From: an uncultured Thiotrichaceae bacterium
Lineage (GTDB): Bacteria > Pseudomonadota > Gammaproteobacteria > Thiotrichales > Thiotrichaceae
NCBI GenBank assembly: GCA_937925855.1
Contig: CALAMO010000030.1
Coordinates: forward strand, 1 to 64,000
Length of the DNA: 64,000 nucleotides
Reading direction: 5' to 3'
Each line of letters begins with the position of its first letter. Within the stretch, counting starts at the first letter, position 1. This document shows positions 14,800-23,360 of this stretch, one piece after another. The position numbers were made by a program, and so were the translations under genes. The notes beneath the pieces are model-generated. The model had not been told where the DNA came from, ran no database searches, and saw only the letters and a list, made by a program, of their open reading frames with translations.

Positions 14800-16894
14800 T
14801 AAGATTGTTGTGCGTGATGGCTATCAGTTGCAAAATTATTTGCAGCCCGTGCTGAGTCAGCAAACTGCTTCTGGCGGCGCTAAGCTGGACAAGGCGACGG
14901 TTCGCGTCATTTCCTTTGATATCTTTGATACCTTGTTGGCGCGGATTGACACGCCGACTCAGGTGCAGCGTGCGGTTTGTCGGAGATTAGCGGCAAAGTT
15001 GCCCACAGCAATCACAGAAGAACAAGTTTGGCAAAGCCGCCAGCGGGTAGAACGTCAGCTGCGAACGGCGACATCGGCTGTTGGGCTGGATTATGAGTGC
15101 CGCTTCAGTGAGTGGGTGCCGCGCTGGCTTCAGGATTTGGGGGTTGCCCCCGATGCGGTGACCAGTCTAGTGAATTTTGTGTTGGCGACTGAAATTCAGT
15201 TGGAACAACAGGCACTCTACGTGAAACCCGATGTGGTCGCCGTATTGCAGTGGCTGCGTACGCAGAATGTGCGGGTGTTTGCCATTTCTGATATGTATCT
15301 GGACGGCGTGTACATACGTGAACTGCTGGCGGAAAAAGGACTGACGGACTGTTTCGAGCAGATTTATGTCTCGGCGGATAGCGGGCTGTGCAAATATTCT
15401 GGGCGTTTATTTGAGCATATCCGCGCGGAACAGGCGCTTGAGTATCCGCAGTGGGTACATATTGGCGATAATCCAGTGTCTGACCGGCGTGTTGCCTGCC
15501 AGCTGGGTATACAAGGTGTCTGGCTGTATGAAAAGCAGGAGCTGCTTCGGCGCGAACAGCAGCAGTTGAGTGCTGAAATGGCAAACAGTGGTGGCCTATG
15601 GCGGGGTCAGCATTTTTTTTCGGTCTTACAGCAGTGCCTGCGCGTACAGGAAAGCAACGGTTCGAACGCCAATAGCTTTTACTTTCGCTACGGGCGCGAT
15701 GTGCTGGGCGGTGCGTTTAGTACGTTTATGCTGGGTTTGCAGGAGCGGTTACAGCACAAACCGGTAGATAAAGTGCTATTCGTGGCTCGCGATGGCTTTT
15801 TATTCCATCAGATGTACCAGCAGCTGGCGGAGCAGGTGCCGAATGCGTATGTGTATTTGTCACGCAAGGTGATTACTGCCGCTGCCACTGCCGATGGACT
15901 GACGCTGGAGCAGGCTCAGGTTGCTTTTTATAATCCGAAGCAGCAGGGCCTGAAGTCGGTTTGTAAGGTTTACGGTTTGCCGGAAGACGAAATCAAGCCG
16001 CTGGCTGCGGTGCACGGGTTTAACGATTTTGCCGCCCCGCTGACTGACTGGCAGGATCAGCGTCTTAAGAATTTTCTGGCGGATGATGCGGTACAGGCGT
16101 GTATTCGTCCCATTGGGGTTGAGCATCGCCGTTTGCTGGAAGCCTATTTGCAGCAGGTTGGTTTTTTTGATGTGGCCTCCGTGTCCTTGGTTGATATCGG
16201 TTGGAATGGCACGGTACAAAAATTTCTTAAGCAGACGTTCGGTGCGCGTACGGATTTCCCACAGGTGCGCGGCTATTATTTTGCGTTTGTGCCGAAAATA
16301 TACAGCGATTTTGGGGCTAATAATTTCTGTGAAGGGATTATTCACGACTCGCGGCGTGACAATGCTTGTGAGCGTATTCCGGCGGAGTTTGAGGAAATTT
16401 TTGAGCAGGGCGCGCGCGCTCAGGACGCAACTACGGTGGCTTATCGACAGGTCGGTGACCGAATTGAACCCGTGCTGAAGGCGGATTATGCGCCGGATCG
16501 TCAGGCTGAGTTGGCCTGTAATGCCATGGTGGCTGAGATGCAGCGTGGTGTGCTGCTGCATTGGCAGTATTTTCAGAAGGTGCAGCAGCTCAGTGGCTAT
16601 CGCAGCGCCGATTTGTTGCCTTATGTGTACGGCCAGTTGGAGCGGGCCATTGTTTATCCCAGCCGCCTTGAGTCGCGGATGTTGACGCGCCTAGTGCATA
16701 CGGAGGATTTTGGTGATGATCATGTGCTGGAGTTGGGGCAGGGGTTTTTAGGCTGGCGTGATTTGCTGCGCCCTGGGCAGCTGTGGGAGCGGTTACGGGG
16801 TGCTGCTTGGCGTTATGCACTGTTCGCTAAAATGCCGACCGGCATGGCTAATTTTGCCTTCCGTATGGTTTATCTGCATGCGGTAAAAAAATGA
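14792..16894 (+). CDS. HAD-superfamily protein of surface polysaccharide clusters (COG5610-like)
   Basis: About 700 residues from GTG 14792, which overlaps the previous stop and has GGAG 8 bases upstream; the ATG at 14708 lies inside the glycosyltransferase. HAD domain about residues 35-260: ISFDIFDTLL with the Asp nucleophile pair, FAISDMYLD as motif II, KYSGRLF as the Lys region, and HIGDNPVSDRRVA as motif IV. A second uncharacterised domain follows (YFRYGRDVLGGAFSTFM, VLFVARDGFLFHQMYQQL, VDIGWNGTVQ, CEGIIHDSRRD). The gene type recurs next to glycosyltransferases in O-antigen loci; its role there is not established. Likely a phosphatase or phosphotransferase acting on sugar intermediates. 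Confidence 0.8.
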   Translation: MPDKIVVRDGYQLQNYLQPVLSQQTASGGAKLDKATVRVISFDIFDTLLARIDTPTQVQRAVCRRLAAKLPTAITEEQVWQSRQRVERQLRTATSAVGLDYECRFSEWVPRWLQDLGVAPDAVTSLVNFVLATEIQLEQQALYVKPDVVAVLQWLRTQNVRVFAISDMYLDGVYIRELLAEKGLTDCFEQIYVSADSGLCKYSGRLFEHIRAEQALEYPQWVHIGDNPVSDRRVACQLGIQGVWLYEKQELLRREQQQLSAEMANSGGLWRGQHFFSVLQQCLRVQESNGSNANSFYFRYGRDVLGGAFSTFMLGLQERLQHKPVDKVLFVARDGFLFHQMYQQLAEQVPNAYVYLSRKVITAAATADGLTLEQAQVAFYNPKQQGLKSVCKVYGLPEDEIKPLAAVHGFNDFAAPLTDWQDQRLKNFLADDAVQACIRPIGVEHRRLLEAYLQQVGFFDVASVSLVDIGWNGTVQKFLKQTFGARTDFPQVRGYYFAFVPKIYSDFGANNFCEGIIHDSRRDNACERIPAEFEEIFEQGARAQDATTVAYRQVGDRIEPVLKADYAPDRQAELACNAMVAEMQRGVLLHWQYFQKVQQLSGYRSADLLPYVYGQLERAIVYPSRLESRMLTRLVHTEDFGDDHVLELGQGFLGWRDLLRPGQLWERLRGAAWRYALFAKMPTGMANFAFRMVYLHAVKK

Positions 16895-17103
16895 AAATAA
16901 AGTCATGTACCTCAGCTAATTTGCTGATCAGCCCGCTGCGGCTCTTTGGCTTTGCACAAGCCTTTCGCTTTTCCTCTGGCCGTGGGCAATGTTTTAGTCC
17001 AGGCATTAAAGGCCTTGTGTGTTGGTATGCAAGACGGTTGCGCCAGCGTCTGCTTGATCGCGCTGCGTTTAAGTGGTGGCGCTGCTGGCTGGAGAAAGTA
17101 TAG
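16891..17103 (+). CDS. small ORF of unknown function between the HAD gene and a glycosyltransferase
   Basis: A 70-residue ORF that fills the 211-base gap exactly: its ATG overlaps the HAD stop (ATGA) and its TAG lies two bases before the ATG of the next gene, with that gene's GGAG inside it. It is basic and aromatic (CWYARRLRQRLLD, FKWWRCWLEKV) and contains LLISPLRLFGF, similar by eye to the LLHPLRLLA tail of the glycosyltransferase upstream. It may be a short real gene or the decayed end of another glycosyltransferase. No function can be assigned. Confidence 0.35.
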   Translation: MKIKSCTSANLLISPLRLFGFAQAFRFSSGRGQCFSPGIKGLVCWYARRLRQRLLDRAAFKWWRCWLEKV

Positions 17104-17105
17104 CC

Positions 17106-18017
17106 ATGGCTCAGGTGCAAATTCTATTGTCAACGTGGAATGGCGAACGTTGGTTGCCGGTGCTGCTTGAATCACTACTGCAACAGACTTATACCGATTG
17201 GACGCTGCTGATACGTGATGATGGTTCTCAGGATCAGACCTGTAAGCTGTTATTGCAATGGCAGGGTTTACATCCCGATAAAGTGGAGTGGCTGGAAATG
17301 AACGGGTTGCATTTGGGCAGTGCGGCCAGCTTCAGTCGGTTGGTGGAGTTGAGTCGTGCACCATTGTTAATGTTCTGTGATCAGGATGATGTCTGGTTTC
17401 CTGACAAAATTAAGCGACAGCTAGCGGCAATGCAGCGTTTGTCAGTACAAAATGACGTGGCTACTCCTTTGCTGGTACATACTGACTTGGCGCTGATTAA
17501 TGCGCGGGATGAGCCAATCACCGATTCCTTCTGGCAGCAGCGTGGGTTTAATGTCCGGCAGCCCAAACAGGACTATTTGTTAACCAACACGGTGACGGGC
17601 TGTGCGGCTTTATTTAACCGAGCTGCTGCCACCAAGGCGTTCCCGCTACCGCCGGGGGTAGCGCAGCATGATCGCTGGTTGGCTCTAGTCTGCGCGTGGT
17701 TTGGGGCGGTTGAGTCTCTGACGCAGGCGTCCATGCAATATCGGCAGCATACCCAAAATGCGATCGGTGCCGGTCAGGCGCATTACGCGCATGTGACCGC
17801 GGTTTCGATTCCGGGTCGACTGGCGGCATGGAGTCAGCAGGCTGAAATATTTTTAAGCTGTTTCGGGAATGAACTGAGTCGAGTGGACTACAGGCTGATC
17901 GAAGCACTGGCGGAGCTGCGTCATTTAAAAGGCTGGCAACGGCGCAGGCATATTGTACAACACCGCCTGTTTAAACAAGGGGTTTTGGCAAACCTAGCCT
18001 TATTGTGGTTTGCCTGA
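17106..18017 (+). CDS. family 2 glycosyltransferase (rhamnosyltransferase-like)
   Basis: 303 residues from ATG 17106 with GGAG about 10 bases upstream. GT-A fold with VQILLSTWNGERWLPVLLES, TDWTLLIRDDGSQDQT, LMFCDQDDVWFPDK (the DxD site) and PPGVAQHDRWLALVCAWFG as the acceptor helix. This pattern (STWNGE, IRDDGS, CDQDDVW) is that of alpha-rhamnosyl and related transferases in rhamnan and O-antigen synthesis; donor assignment is by resemblance. It is cytoplasmic with no membrane segment, part of the wzm-wzt operon and followed 16 bases later by another glycosyltransferase. Confidence 0.88.
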   Translation: MAQVQILLSTWNGERWLPVLLESLLQQTYTDWTLLIRDDGSQDQTCKLLLQWQGLHPDKVEWLEMNGLHLGSAASFSRLVELSRAPLLMFCDQDDVWFPDKIKRQLAAMQRLSVQNDVATPLLVHTDLALINARDEPITDSFWQQRGFNVRQPKQDYLLTNTVTGCAALFNRAAATKAFPLPPGVAQHDRWLALVCAWFGAVESLTQASMQYRQHTQNAIGAGQAHYAHVTAVSIPGRLAAWSQQAEIFLSCFGNELSRVDYRLIEALAELRHLKGWQRRRHIVQHRLFKQGVLANLALLWFA

Positions 18018-18033
18018 AAAGGAAGCGTGTATT

Positions 18034-19119
18034 ATGAAAACAATAATAAATCGCCCGGACGTTGCGGTCGTTATCTTAACCCGCAATGCTGGTCAACTGT
18101 GGGCGGCCTGCCTGGCAGGCGTCAGGCAGCAGACCGTTCAGGCCGGACGCTATCTCGTCATTGATTCCCATTCTGAGGATCGAACTGCCGAGCAGGCCGT
18201 CGCCGCTGGAATGGATGTTTATGTCATCGACCCGCAGCAGTTTAATCATGGCGGTACTCGCCAGCTGGCGGTGGAGCTGTGTCCCGATGCGACCTTCATC
18301 GTCTATCTGACGCAGGACGCTATTTTAGAGCAGCCAGATTCACTTGAGCAGCTGCTAGCGCATTTTGCCGATGAGCGTTTAGCGATGGCCTATGGGCGTC
18401 ATATCCCACACAAACAGGCCAGTTTGATCGAGTCGCATGCCCGCGCTTTTACCTATCCGGCACAGTCGGCGCAGCGCACGCGCAGTGATTTTAAAGCTTT
18501 GGGCTTTCGAGCGGCCTTTTCCTCGGATGTTTATGCCTGCTATCGGGTGGCAGCATTGCGCAGTGTTGGTGGTTTTCCGCAGAATGTGATTGTGAGTGAG
18601 GACAGTTATGTCAGCGCCTGCCTGTTGATGGCGGGTTGGACGACCGTATATTCTGCGCAGAGCCGGGTTCGTCATTCGCATCATTATTCGCTGAGTCAGG
18701 TATTTCAGCGCTATTTTGATGTCGGGGTGTTTCATGCCAGCGAGGCTGCCTTACTTCAGGGTATCGGCAAGCCAGATAAAGAAGCCGGTGCCTACGTGCG
18801 CTCGCTAATTGCCTTTCTCAATGTGCGGCGCAAGCGCTTGTTGCCTTATGCCGCGCTGTTAACGCTGATTAAGCTGCTTGGGTTTCGTTTGGGTAAAAAG
18901 CATGCTCAGCTGCCAGCCGGACTGTGTCGCCTGATTAGCGTACAAAAAGCCTATTGGAAGACAGCGGCGGCGGCGGAGTGTAAGACCGGTTGGTTAGTGC
19001 CCGCCAGCCATGCGGTTAAGCAAACGGTGGCGCTACCTCACTTGCAAAACCGTTTGCTGTATAACCGCATGCAGCCTCGCAGTGAGGCTGCGGTGACGGA
19101 TATTATTAGCACGGGTTGA
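18034..19119 (+). CDS. family 2 glycosyltransferase (rhamnosyltransferase-like)
   Basis: 361 residues from ATG 18034, preceded by AAGGAAG. Motifs VAVVILTRNAGQLWAACLAG, YLVIDSHSEDRTAEQA and VYVIDPQQFNHGGTRQLAVE, where the FNHGGTR block is typical of RfbN/WsaF-type rhamnosyltransferases. FIVYLTQDAILEQPDS carries the metal-binding Asp in a TQDA form. The C-terminal third has a possible short membrane-associated helix (LPYAALLTLIKLLGF) and a basic tail. Last gene of the polysaccharide operon; no terminator with a T-run is obvious before the rplM promoter, though T6 follows its stop. Confidence 0.87.
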   Translation: MKTIINRPDVAVVILTRNAGQLWAACLAGVRQQTVQAGRYLVIDSHSEDRTAEQAVAAGMDVYVIDPQQFNHGGTRQLAVELCPDATFIVYLTQDAILEQPDSLEQLLAHFADERLAMAYGRHIPHKQASLIESHARAFTYPAQSAQRTRSDFKALGFRAAFSSDVYACYRVAALRSVGGFPQNVIVSEDSYVSACLLMAGWTTVYSAQSRVRHSHHYSLSQVFQRYFDVGVFHASEAALLQGIGKPDKEAGAYVRSLIAFLNVRRKRLLPYAALLTLIKLLGFRLGKKHAQLPAGLCRLISVQKAYWKTAAAAECKTGWLVPASHAVKQTVALPHLQNRLLYNRMQPRSEAAVTDIISTG

Positions 19120-19157
19120 TTTTTTACAGATTTGGACTAACTTAGTTGAAACTGGCC

Positions 19158-19186
19158 TTGTCTCGGCAGGCGGATTCCCCTACAAT
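19158..19186 (+). promoter_or_regulatory. sigma-70 promoter of rplM-rpsI
   Basis: TTGTCT and TACAAT are separated by exactly 17 bases and lie about 45 bases before the rplM ATG. Visual match only; the leader between the -10 and the start is short, leaving little room for attenuation. Confidence 0.6.
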
Positions 19187-19230
19187 GCGCGGTCTGATTT
19201 TTCCGATAATAACTCTCTTTGGAGACTGGA

Positions 19231-19674
19231 ATGAAAACATTCAGTGCAAAGCCGGCTGAGGTAAAACGTGACTGGTACGTCATCGATGCTGAAGGTAAGG
19301 CGTTAGGCCGTCTGGCCACCGAAGTTGCCCGGCGTTTGCGTGGAAAGCATAAGCCGGAGTACACCCCACACGTTGATACTGGGGATTACATCGTGGTGAT
19401 TAATGCTGGCAAAGTAGCCGTCAGCGGTAATAAAGCCAAAGATAAGATGTACTATAAACACACCGGCTACATCGGTAATTTGAAGTCATTCTCCTTCGAG
19501 AAGATGCAGGAGCGTGCGCCTGGTCGAGTTGTTGAGATGGCGGTTAAAGGTATGTTGCCAAGAGGCCCGCTGGGTCGTGCGATGTATCGCAAGTTAAAAG
19601 TATATGCAGGCGCGGAGCATAATCATCATGCCCAACAGCCTCAGGTTCTGGAAATCCAGGGAAAAAAAGGTTGA
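19231..19674 (+). CDS. rplM: 50S ribosomal protein L13
   Basis: 147 residues from ATG 19231; GGAG sits 6 bases upstream, so the TTG at 19219 chosen by the track is not used. [34 protein letters not shown] and [16 protein letters not shown] are the conserved L13 blocks. It is an early-assembly 50S protein. A few extra C-terminal residues ([10 protein letters not shown]) fall within normal variation. rpsI follows after 9 bases, the universal pairing. Confidence 0.97.
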   Translation: MKTFSAKPAEVKRDWYVIDAEGKALGRLATEVARRLRGKHKPEYTPHVDTGDYIVVINAGKVAVSGNKAKDKMYYKHTGYIGNLKSFSFEKMQERAPGRVVEMAVKGMLPRGPLGRAMYRKLKVYAGAEHNHHAQQPQVLEIQGKKG

Positions 19675-19683
19675 TAAAAGATT

Positions 19684-20076
19684 ATGGCTGAATCTCAATA
19701 TTATGGTACAGGTCGCCGCAAATCCTCTTCTGCTCGCGTTTTTATGCGCGCCGGCAGTGGTAGTATCACGGTAAACAAACTGCCGATCGAAAAGTTCTTT
19801 GGGCGTGAAACCGCGCGCATGATCGTGCGTCAGCCACTGGCAACTGTCGATATGGCCGAAAAGTTTGATTTCGATGTGACGGTCACGGGTGGTGGCATGA
19901 GCGGTCAGGCCGGAGCGATTCGTTTGGGTATCTCACGCGCACTGCTTCAATATGATGAGGGTATGCGTGGCTCCCTGAAGAAAGAAGGCTTCCTGACCCG
20001 TGATGCGCGTAAGGTGGAACGTAAGAAGGTTGGACTGCACAAGGCACGGCGTGCAACTCAGTTCTCCAAGCGTTAA
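19684..20076 (+). CDS. rpsI: 30S ribosomal protein S9
   Basis: 130 residues: [19 protein letters not shown] at the start, [19 protein letters not shown] in the core, and the conserved basic tail [14 protein letters not shown] whose C-terminal Arg reaches the P-site tRNA. Standard length. It shares the rplM transcript and is followed by a hairpin terminator. Confidence 0.97.
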   Translation: MAESQYYGTGRRKSSSARVFMRAGSGSITVNKLPIEKFFGRETARMIVRQPLATVDMAEKFDFDVTVTGGGMSGQAGAIRLGISRALLQYDEGMRGSLKKEGFLTRDARKVERKKVGLHKARRATQFSKR

Positions 20077-20102
20077 AACGTTGTTACAAATTCATACCCG
20101 TT

Positions 20103-20133
20103 AAAGCCACGCTGTTTCAGTCGTGGCTTTCTT
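20103..20133 (+). terminator. terminator after rpsI
   Basis: AAAGCCACG and CGTGGCTTT form a 9-bp stem around a 10-base loop, followed by a modest T-rich run (TTTCTTGGTTT). The leading A-run suggests it could work in both directions. Confidence 0.75.
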
Positions 20134-20179
20134 GGTTTGTCGTATGCCGTTTGTTGTGTAGTAACGAGGACTCGCGATT

Positions 20180-21088
20180 ATGCTGAAAATATTCGCGTTG
20201 TTAGTGTTTGGGCTGACTGTGCCTGTGCAGTTGGCTGCTGAAGTAACGTTCTTTGGTCAGCTTAATGCTAACTACAGCAGAATAGAGGCTAACGGCCTCA
20301 GGCAATCCCTGCTTGATGATCAGGGAACCCGTCTTGGAGTGTACTGGGCTAAATACTTGGATGCTAAGTTTGAGGCGCGCTACCTGATTGAGGCCGCATC
20401 GGGGCTGGCAGCAGAAGATGAGCTGGTGAGTGAGCTTAGGCAGGCGTGGTTTGGGGTGCGCGGTGACTTCGGTGAATTTCGGTTGGGCAGGCACCTTAGC
20501 CCAGCCCGCATAGCACTTGATCCAGTAGATTTGTTTGCCGATCAGGCGGCAGATCAAAACGCAGTACTGGAATCTGAAGTGCGGCATGAAAAAAGTGTTG
20601 CTTATATCAATCGTTTTGACGGCATCGGTTACGCCGTAGTGCTGTCTGCGAATGATGATGATAATAATCGCATTTCACAAGACGTGCTGGTTAACTATAA
20701 AACGGAACTGCTGTATGTGGCGGCAGCTTATCTGCGTGGGCATGATCGGCGTCGCACCCTTCGGCTGGGTGGCCACTATCAATTCCCGGCAGGGTTTCAC
20801 CTGGGCATGGCGTTTGAGCAGCTGGATGATAAGCGCGGCAACAGCGGGCATGAGGCGTATTTGTTAAATGCCGGCTATCAGTTAGAGCGCACCCAGTTTA
20901 AAATTCAGGCAGGGCGCAATGAAGCTGATGCCGGTGGCTATGCTGAAACGCTGCTGGGTCTTGGGCTGGATCACTCGCTGAGCCCTACGGTTAAGCTGCA
21001 GGCTCAATATTCTGTGAATAAACACCGTGACCACAGCGCGGCAGATCGTGAGCGTGTCTTGTCTCTGGGCTTATCTGTTAAGTTTTGA
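20180..21088 (+). CDS. porin-like outer-membrane beta-barrel protein
   Basis: 302 residues with a signal peptide (cleavage after QLAAE region, about residue 20) and mature start VTFFGQLNANYSRIE. Alternating strands, GVRGDFGEFRLGRHLSPAR and a C-terminal Phe (LSLGLSVKF) are hallmarks of trimeric Gram-negative porins of the Porin_4 type. An acidic segment (LSANDDDNNRISQD) fits an extracellular or constriction loop. ATG 20180 follows ACGAGGA. It stands alone between terminator-bounded rpsI and an unrelated gene. Substrate specificity cannot be inferred. Confidence 0.82.
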   Translation: MLKIFALLVFGLTVPVQLAAEVTFFGQLNANYSRIEANGLRQSLLDDQGTRLGVYWAKYLDAKFEARYLIEAASGLAAEDELVSELRQAWFGVRGDFGEFRLGRHLSPARIALDPVDLFADQAADQNAVLESEVRHEKSVAYINRFDGIGYAVVLSANDDDNNRISQDVLVNYKTELLYVAAAYLRGHDRRRTLRLGGHYQFPAGFHLGMAFEQLDDKRGNSGHEAYLLNAGYQLERTQFKIQAGRNEADAGGYAETLLGLGLDHSLSPTVKLQAQYSVNKHRDHSAADRERVLSLGLSVKF

Positions 21089-21244
21089 AGCTCCGCCCTG
21101 TGGCAGCCTGATTTGCAGCCAGATGGTACGCAAAAATCTCTCCTCCTATTGCGTCGGTAATATAGAGCTGTCCTAGGCTTGTCTTTATACTGAGCGCCAT
21201 TGTACGCCATAGCTGTTGGTGTACCTCACGTTGAGGGAAAGAAA

Positions 21245-21658
21245 ATGTTTGGTCCAATTGAAATACCGTTTGGGTGTTCTATGCTGTTTAATGTGGTCGA
21301 CCTGAAGGAAGGCGTTACGCTTGAAGACGTTGAGCTGCTGCTCGGCGAAATGTGTAATGTGGTGAAGAATAATTACGGTGATGAGAGCGGTGGCTTTATT
21401 GGCGGGCAGGTGTACCGCAATGCCGGATTTATTTCCGCTGAAGGGAGTGTGCAGCCCACGGGGGCTGCGGCTACTCAAAATGGGGCGGCGAATATGGGAG
21501 ATATTGCGATTATTACCTACTGGAAGTCGTTTGATCAGCATGAGCAATCCCATGCGGACGCGGCGTTTAAAGAAAAGTTTGATCAACTCGCAGCGTACTG
21601 TAATACCACCTTTGAAGTGGGCTATGAGATGCTCTGGCAGGGGTTGGCTGAAGAATAA
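21245..21658 (+). CDS. dimeric alpha/beta-barrel protein, possible antibiotic-biosynthesis-monooxygenase type
   Basis: 137 residues from ATG 21245, with GAGGGAAAG upstream; the earlier track start (21200) has no ribosome site. DIAIITYWKSFDQHEQSHADAAFKEKF is the pattern (xxxYWxSxxxHxxxHxxxxF) of ABM-like ferredoxin-fold dimers, with FGPIEIPFGCSMLFNVVDL as the first strand region. Members of the fold act as monooxygenases, heme-degrading enzymes or stress proteins; nothing here identifies which. It precedes sodB by 137 bases. Confidence 0.6.
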   Translation: MFGPIEIPFGCSMLFNVVDLKEGVTLEDVELLLGEMCNVVKNNYGDESGGFIGGQVYRNAGFISAEGSVQPTGAAATQNGAANMGDIAIITYWKSFDQHEQSHADAAFKEKFDQLAAYCNTTFEVGYEMLWQGLAEE

Positions 21659-21795
21659 ACAGTGGATAAGGAGGTGGTAGGCCCAATGCTGGGCTTGAAA
21701 AAACGTATCACCGGCCTTAGTTATTGCATGTCGGTGGCTAAATAGCCTATCGTAGTTTTTTTATTTTTTAAGACGGATTCACTGGGAGATACCTC

Positions 21796-22377
21796 ATGGC
21801 TCATACTTTACCTGCACTGCCTTACGCAAAAGACGCGCTGGCTCCTCATATTTCACCTGAGACTTTTGATTATCACTATGAAAAGCATCACGCGGCCTAT
21901 GTGACTAATCTGAACAAGCTTATTCCTGATACCCAGTATGCTGATATGGGGCTGGAAGACATCATCACATCGTCTGAGGGTGGGGTTTACAATAACGCCG
22001 CGCAGGTTTGGAACCACACGTTTTTCTGGAACTGTATGTCGCCGAACGGAGGCGGTGAACCAGCGGGCGCACTGGCGGATGCGATCAATGCGAAATGGGG
22101 TTCCTTCGCTGACTTTAAAGCGGCTTTCCAGGCTTCTGCCGTGGGTAACTTTGGCTCTGGCTGGACCTGGCTGGTGAAGAAAGCGGACGGCTCGGTGGAT
22201 ATTGTTAACATGGGGCCAGCGGGCACACCGCTGACGACTGACGATAAGCCTCTGCTGTGTATCGATGTCTGGGAACATGCCTACTATATTGATTATCGTA
22301 ATGCGCGCCCTAAATTTGTGGAAACCTTCCTCAACAGCTTGGCAAACTGGGACTTCGCAGCTGAAAATTTTGCCTGA
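21796..22377 (+). CDS. sodB: superoxide dismutase, iron type
   Basis: 193 residues, cytoplasmic. Metal ligands are visible: His27 in FDYHYEKHH, His74 in AAQVWNHTFFW, Asp and His in CIDVWEHAYYIDY. The Gln in NNAAQVWNH occupies the position that distinguishes FeSOD (Gln69 type) from MnSOD, as does AGTPLTTDDKPLL. It dismutates superoxide to H2O2 and oxygen. Own ribosome site (GGGAGA) and own terminator indicate a single-gene unit. Confidence 0.97.
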   Translation: MAHTLPALPYAKDALAPHISPETFDYHYEKHHAAYVTNLNKLIPDTQYADMGLEDIITSSEGGVYNNAAQVWNHTFFWNCMSPNGGGEPAGALADAINAKWGSFADFKAAFQASAVGNFGSGWTWLVKKADGSVDIVNMGPAGTPLTTDDKPLLCIDVWEHAYYIDYRNARPKFVETFLNSLANWDFAAENFA

Positions 22378-22413
22378 TTTATTGGCTGTCGCCTGAATAG
22401 ATCTTAGGTGATG

Positions 22414-22442
22414 AAAAAACCGGGTTATACCCGGTTTTTTTG
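22414..22442 (+). terminator. terminator after sodB
   Basis: AAAAAACCGGGT / ACCCGGTTTTTTT with a TAT loop, a canonical bidirectional hairpin; the 22526 gene on the other strand ends beyond it and may use it as well. Confidence 0.92.
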
Positions 22443-22525
22443 TGCCTGGCTGTACCGTGAATGTCCTTTTTAGCTAGCGCTTAGGTGAAAATGCCAGTAG
22501 ACGGCGTGATGCCAAGCGGTCACTA

Positions 22526-23239
22526 TTATTCCTGCGCGAAGGGTGTTTCGGCCGTAGGCTGGCAGGCTGATTCCTGCGCTCTGTAAGCCGTTAGGTTCTT
22601 ACCTGGTTCATCCTCGAACGTGTCAGCGCAGGCGTGCACTGTGCGGATTCTATCCAGCCTGAAATGGCGGAAGTCTGCGCGTTTTTCACACCAGCCTACT
22701 AGCAGCCACGCCGGATTGGCAAAAATTAGGGCCAGTGGCCTGAGCTGGCGTGTCGTGCTTTGTTTGCCGTCGTGGTAGTCAATGTGGATTTTGCGCCGCC
22801 GTCGGATGTATTCGCGCAGGTCAGAAAAGCTGACTGTCCACGGGCGTTTGGGGCTTGCATCGGTTGAGTAGGTGGTGATTTGGCGGATTTCATACTGAAG
22901 GTTGGCAGGTAGAACGGCCTGTATTTTTGCAAAGGCTGCGCTGGCCTTGGCAGAAAATTCTTCATCGCTCCATTGTTGTACCATGCTAATGCCCAGTCCA
23001 ATGGCCTCCAGTTCGTCGGCGTCAAAGGTAATGGGCGGCAGATAATATTGTTTGTTGACTACATAACCCACTCCTGCTGCACCGCTAATGGGTGCGCCGG
23101 AATCAATTAAATCCTGAATATCGCGGTAGACCGTGCGTGTGCAAATATCAAACTCTTCGGCAATACGGCGGGCGGTAACGGCACGGCGTCTGCTTCTGAG
23201 AAAGTGAACCAGTTTGATAAGTCGGTCAGCGCGGCGCAT
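22526..23239 (-). CDS. YafY-like transcriptional regulator (HTH + WYL domain)
   Basis: 237 residues. N-terminal winged HTH (RRADRLIKLVHFLRSRR, ARRIAEEFDICTRTVYRDIQDL; residues 1-60), then a WYL domain (residues about 135-215: IHIDYHDGKQSTTRQLRPLALIFANPAWLLVGWCEKRADFRHFRLDRI, with the WYL-type strand WLLVGW). WYL domains sense ligands or nucleic acid. It is transcribed divergently from a RidA-like gene; the 121-base gap holds a perfect inverted repeat that is a good operator candidate. Regulators of this group commonly control the adjacent enzyme gene. Confidence 0.9.
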   Translation of the reverse strand: MRRADRLIKLVHFLRSRRRAVTARRIAEEFDICTRTVYRDIQDLIDSGAPISGAAGVGYVVNKQYYLPPITFDADELEAIGLGISMVQQWSDEEFSAKASAAFAKIQAVLPANLQYEIRQITTYSTDASPKRPWTVSFSDLREYIRRRRKIHIDYHDGKQSTTRQLRPLALIFANPAWLLVGWCEKRADFRHFRLDRIRTVHACADTFEDEPGKNLTAYRAQESACQPTAETPFAQE

Positions 23240-23289
23240 ATCTTCTCCTACTGTGTACTGTCATCATATTTTCGTATTTTACGGACATT

Positions 23290-23313
23290 CTACTGACATC
23301 ATGCTGTCAGTAG
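23290..23313. promoter_or_regulatory. candidate operator, 9-bp inverted repeat
   Basis: CTACTGACA and its exact complement TGTCAGTAG are separated by 6 bases. A degraded half-site, TACTGTCATCATAT, lies 40 bases upstream and shares ACTG-A/T-CATCAT with the first arm. Position between the WYL regulator and the RidA-like gene suggests autoregulation and control of both. Confidence 0.55.
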
Positions 23314-23360
23314 TGAGTTGTTATGCTGAATCGGTGTTTTAATTGATGAGGATATGAGTG

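Noticed and set aside
15860-16561. 233-residue minus-strand ORF
   Set aside because: It is a shadow of the HAD protein gene; no independent start site or family similarity.
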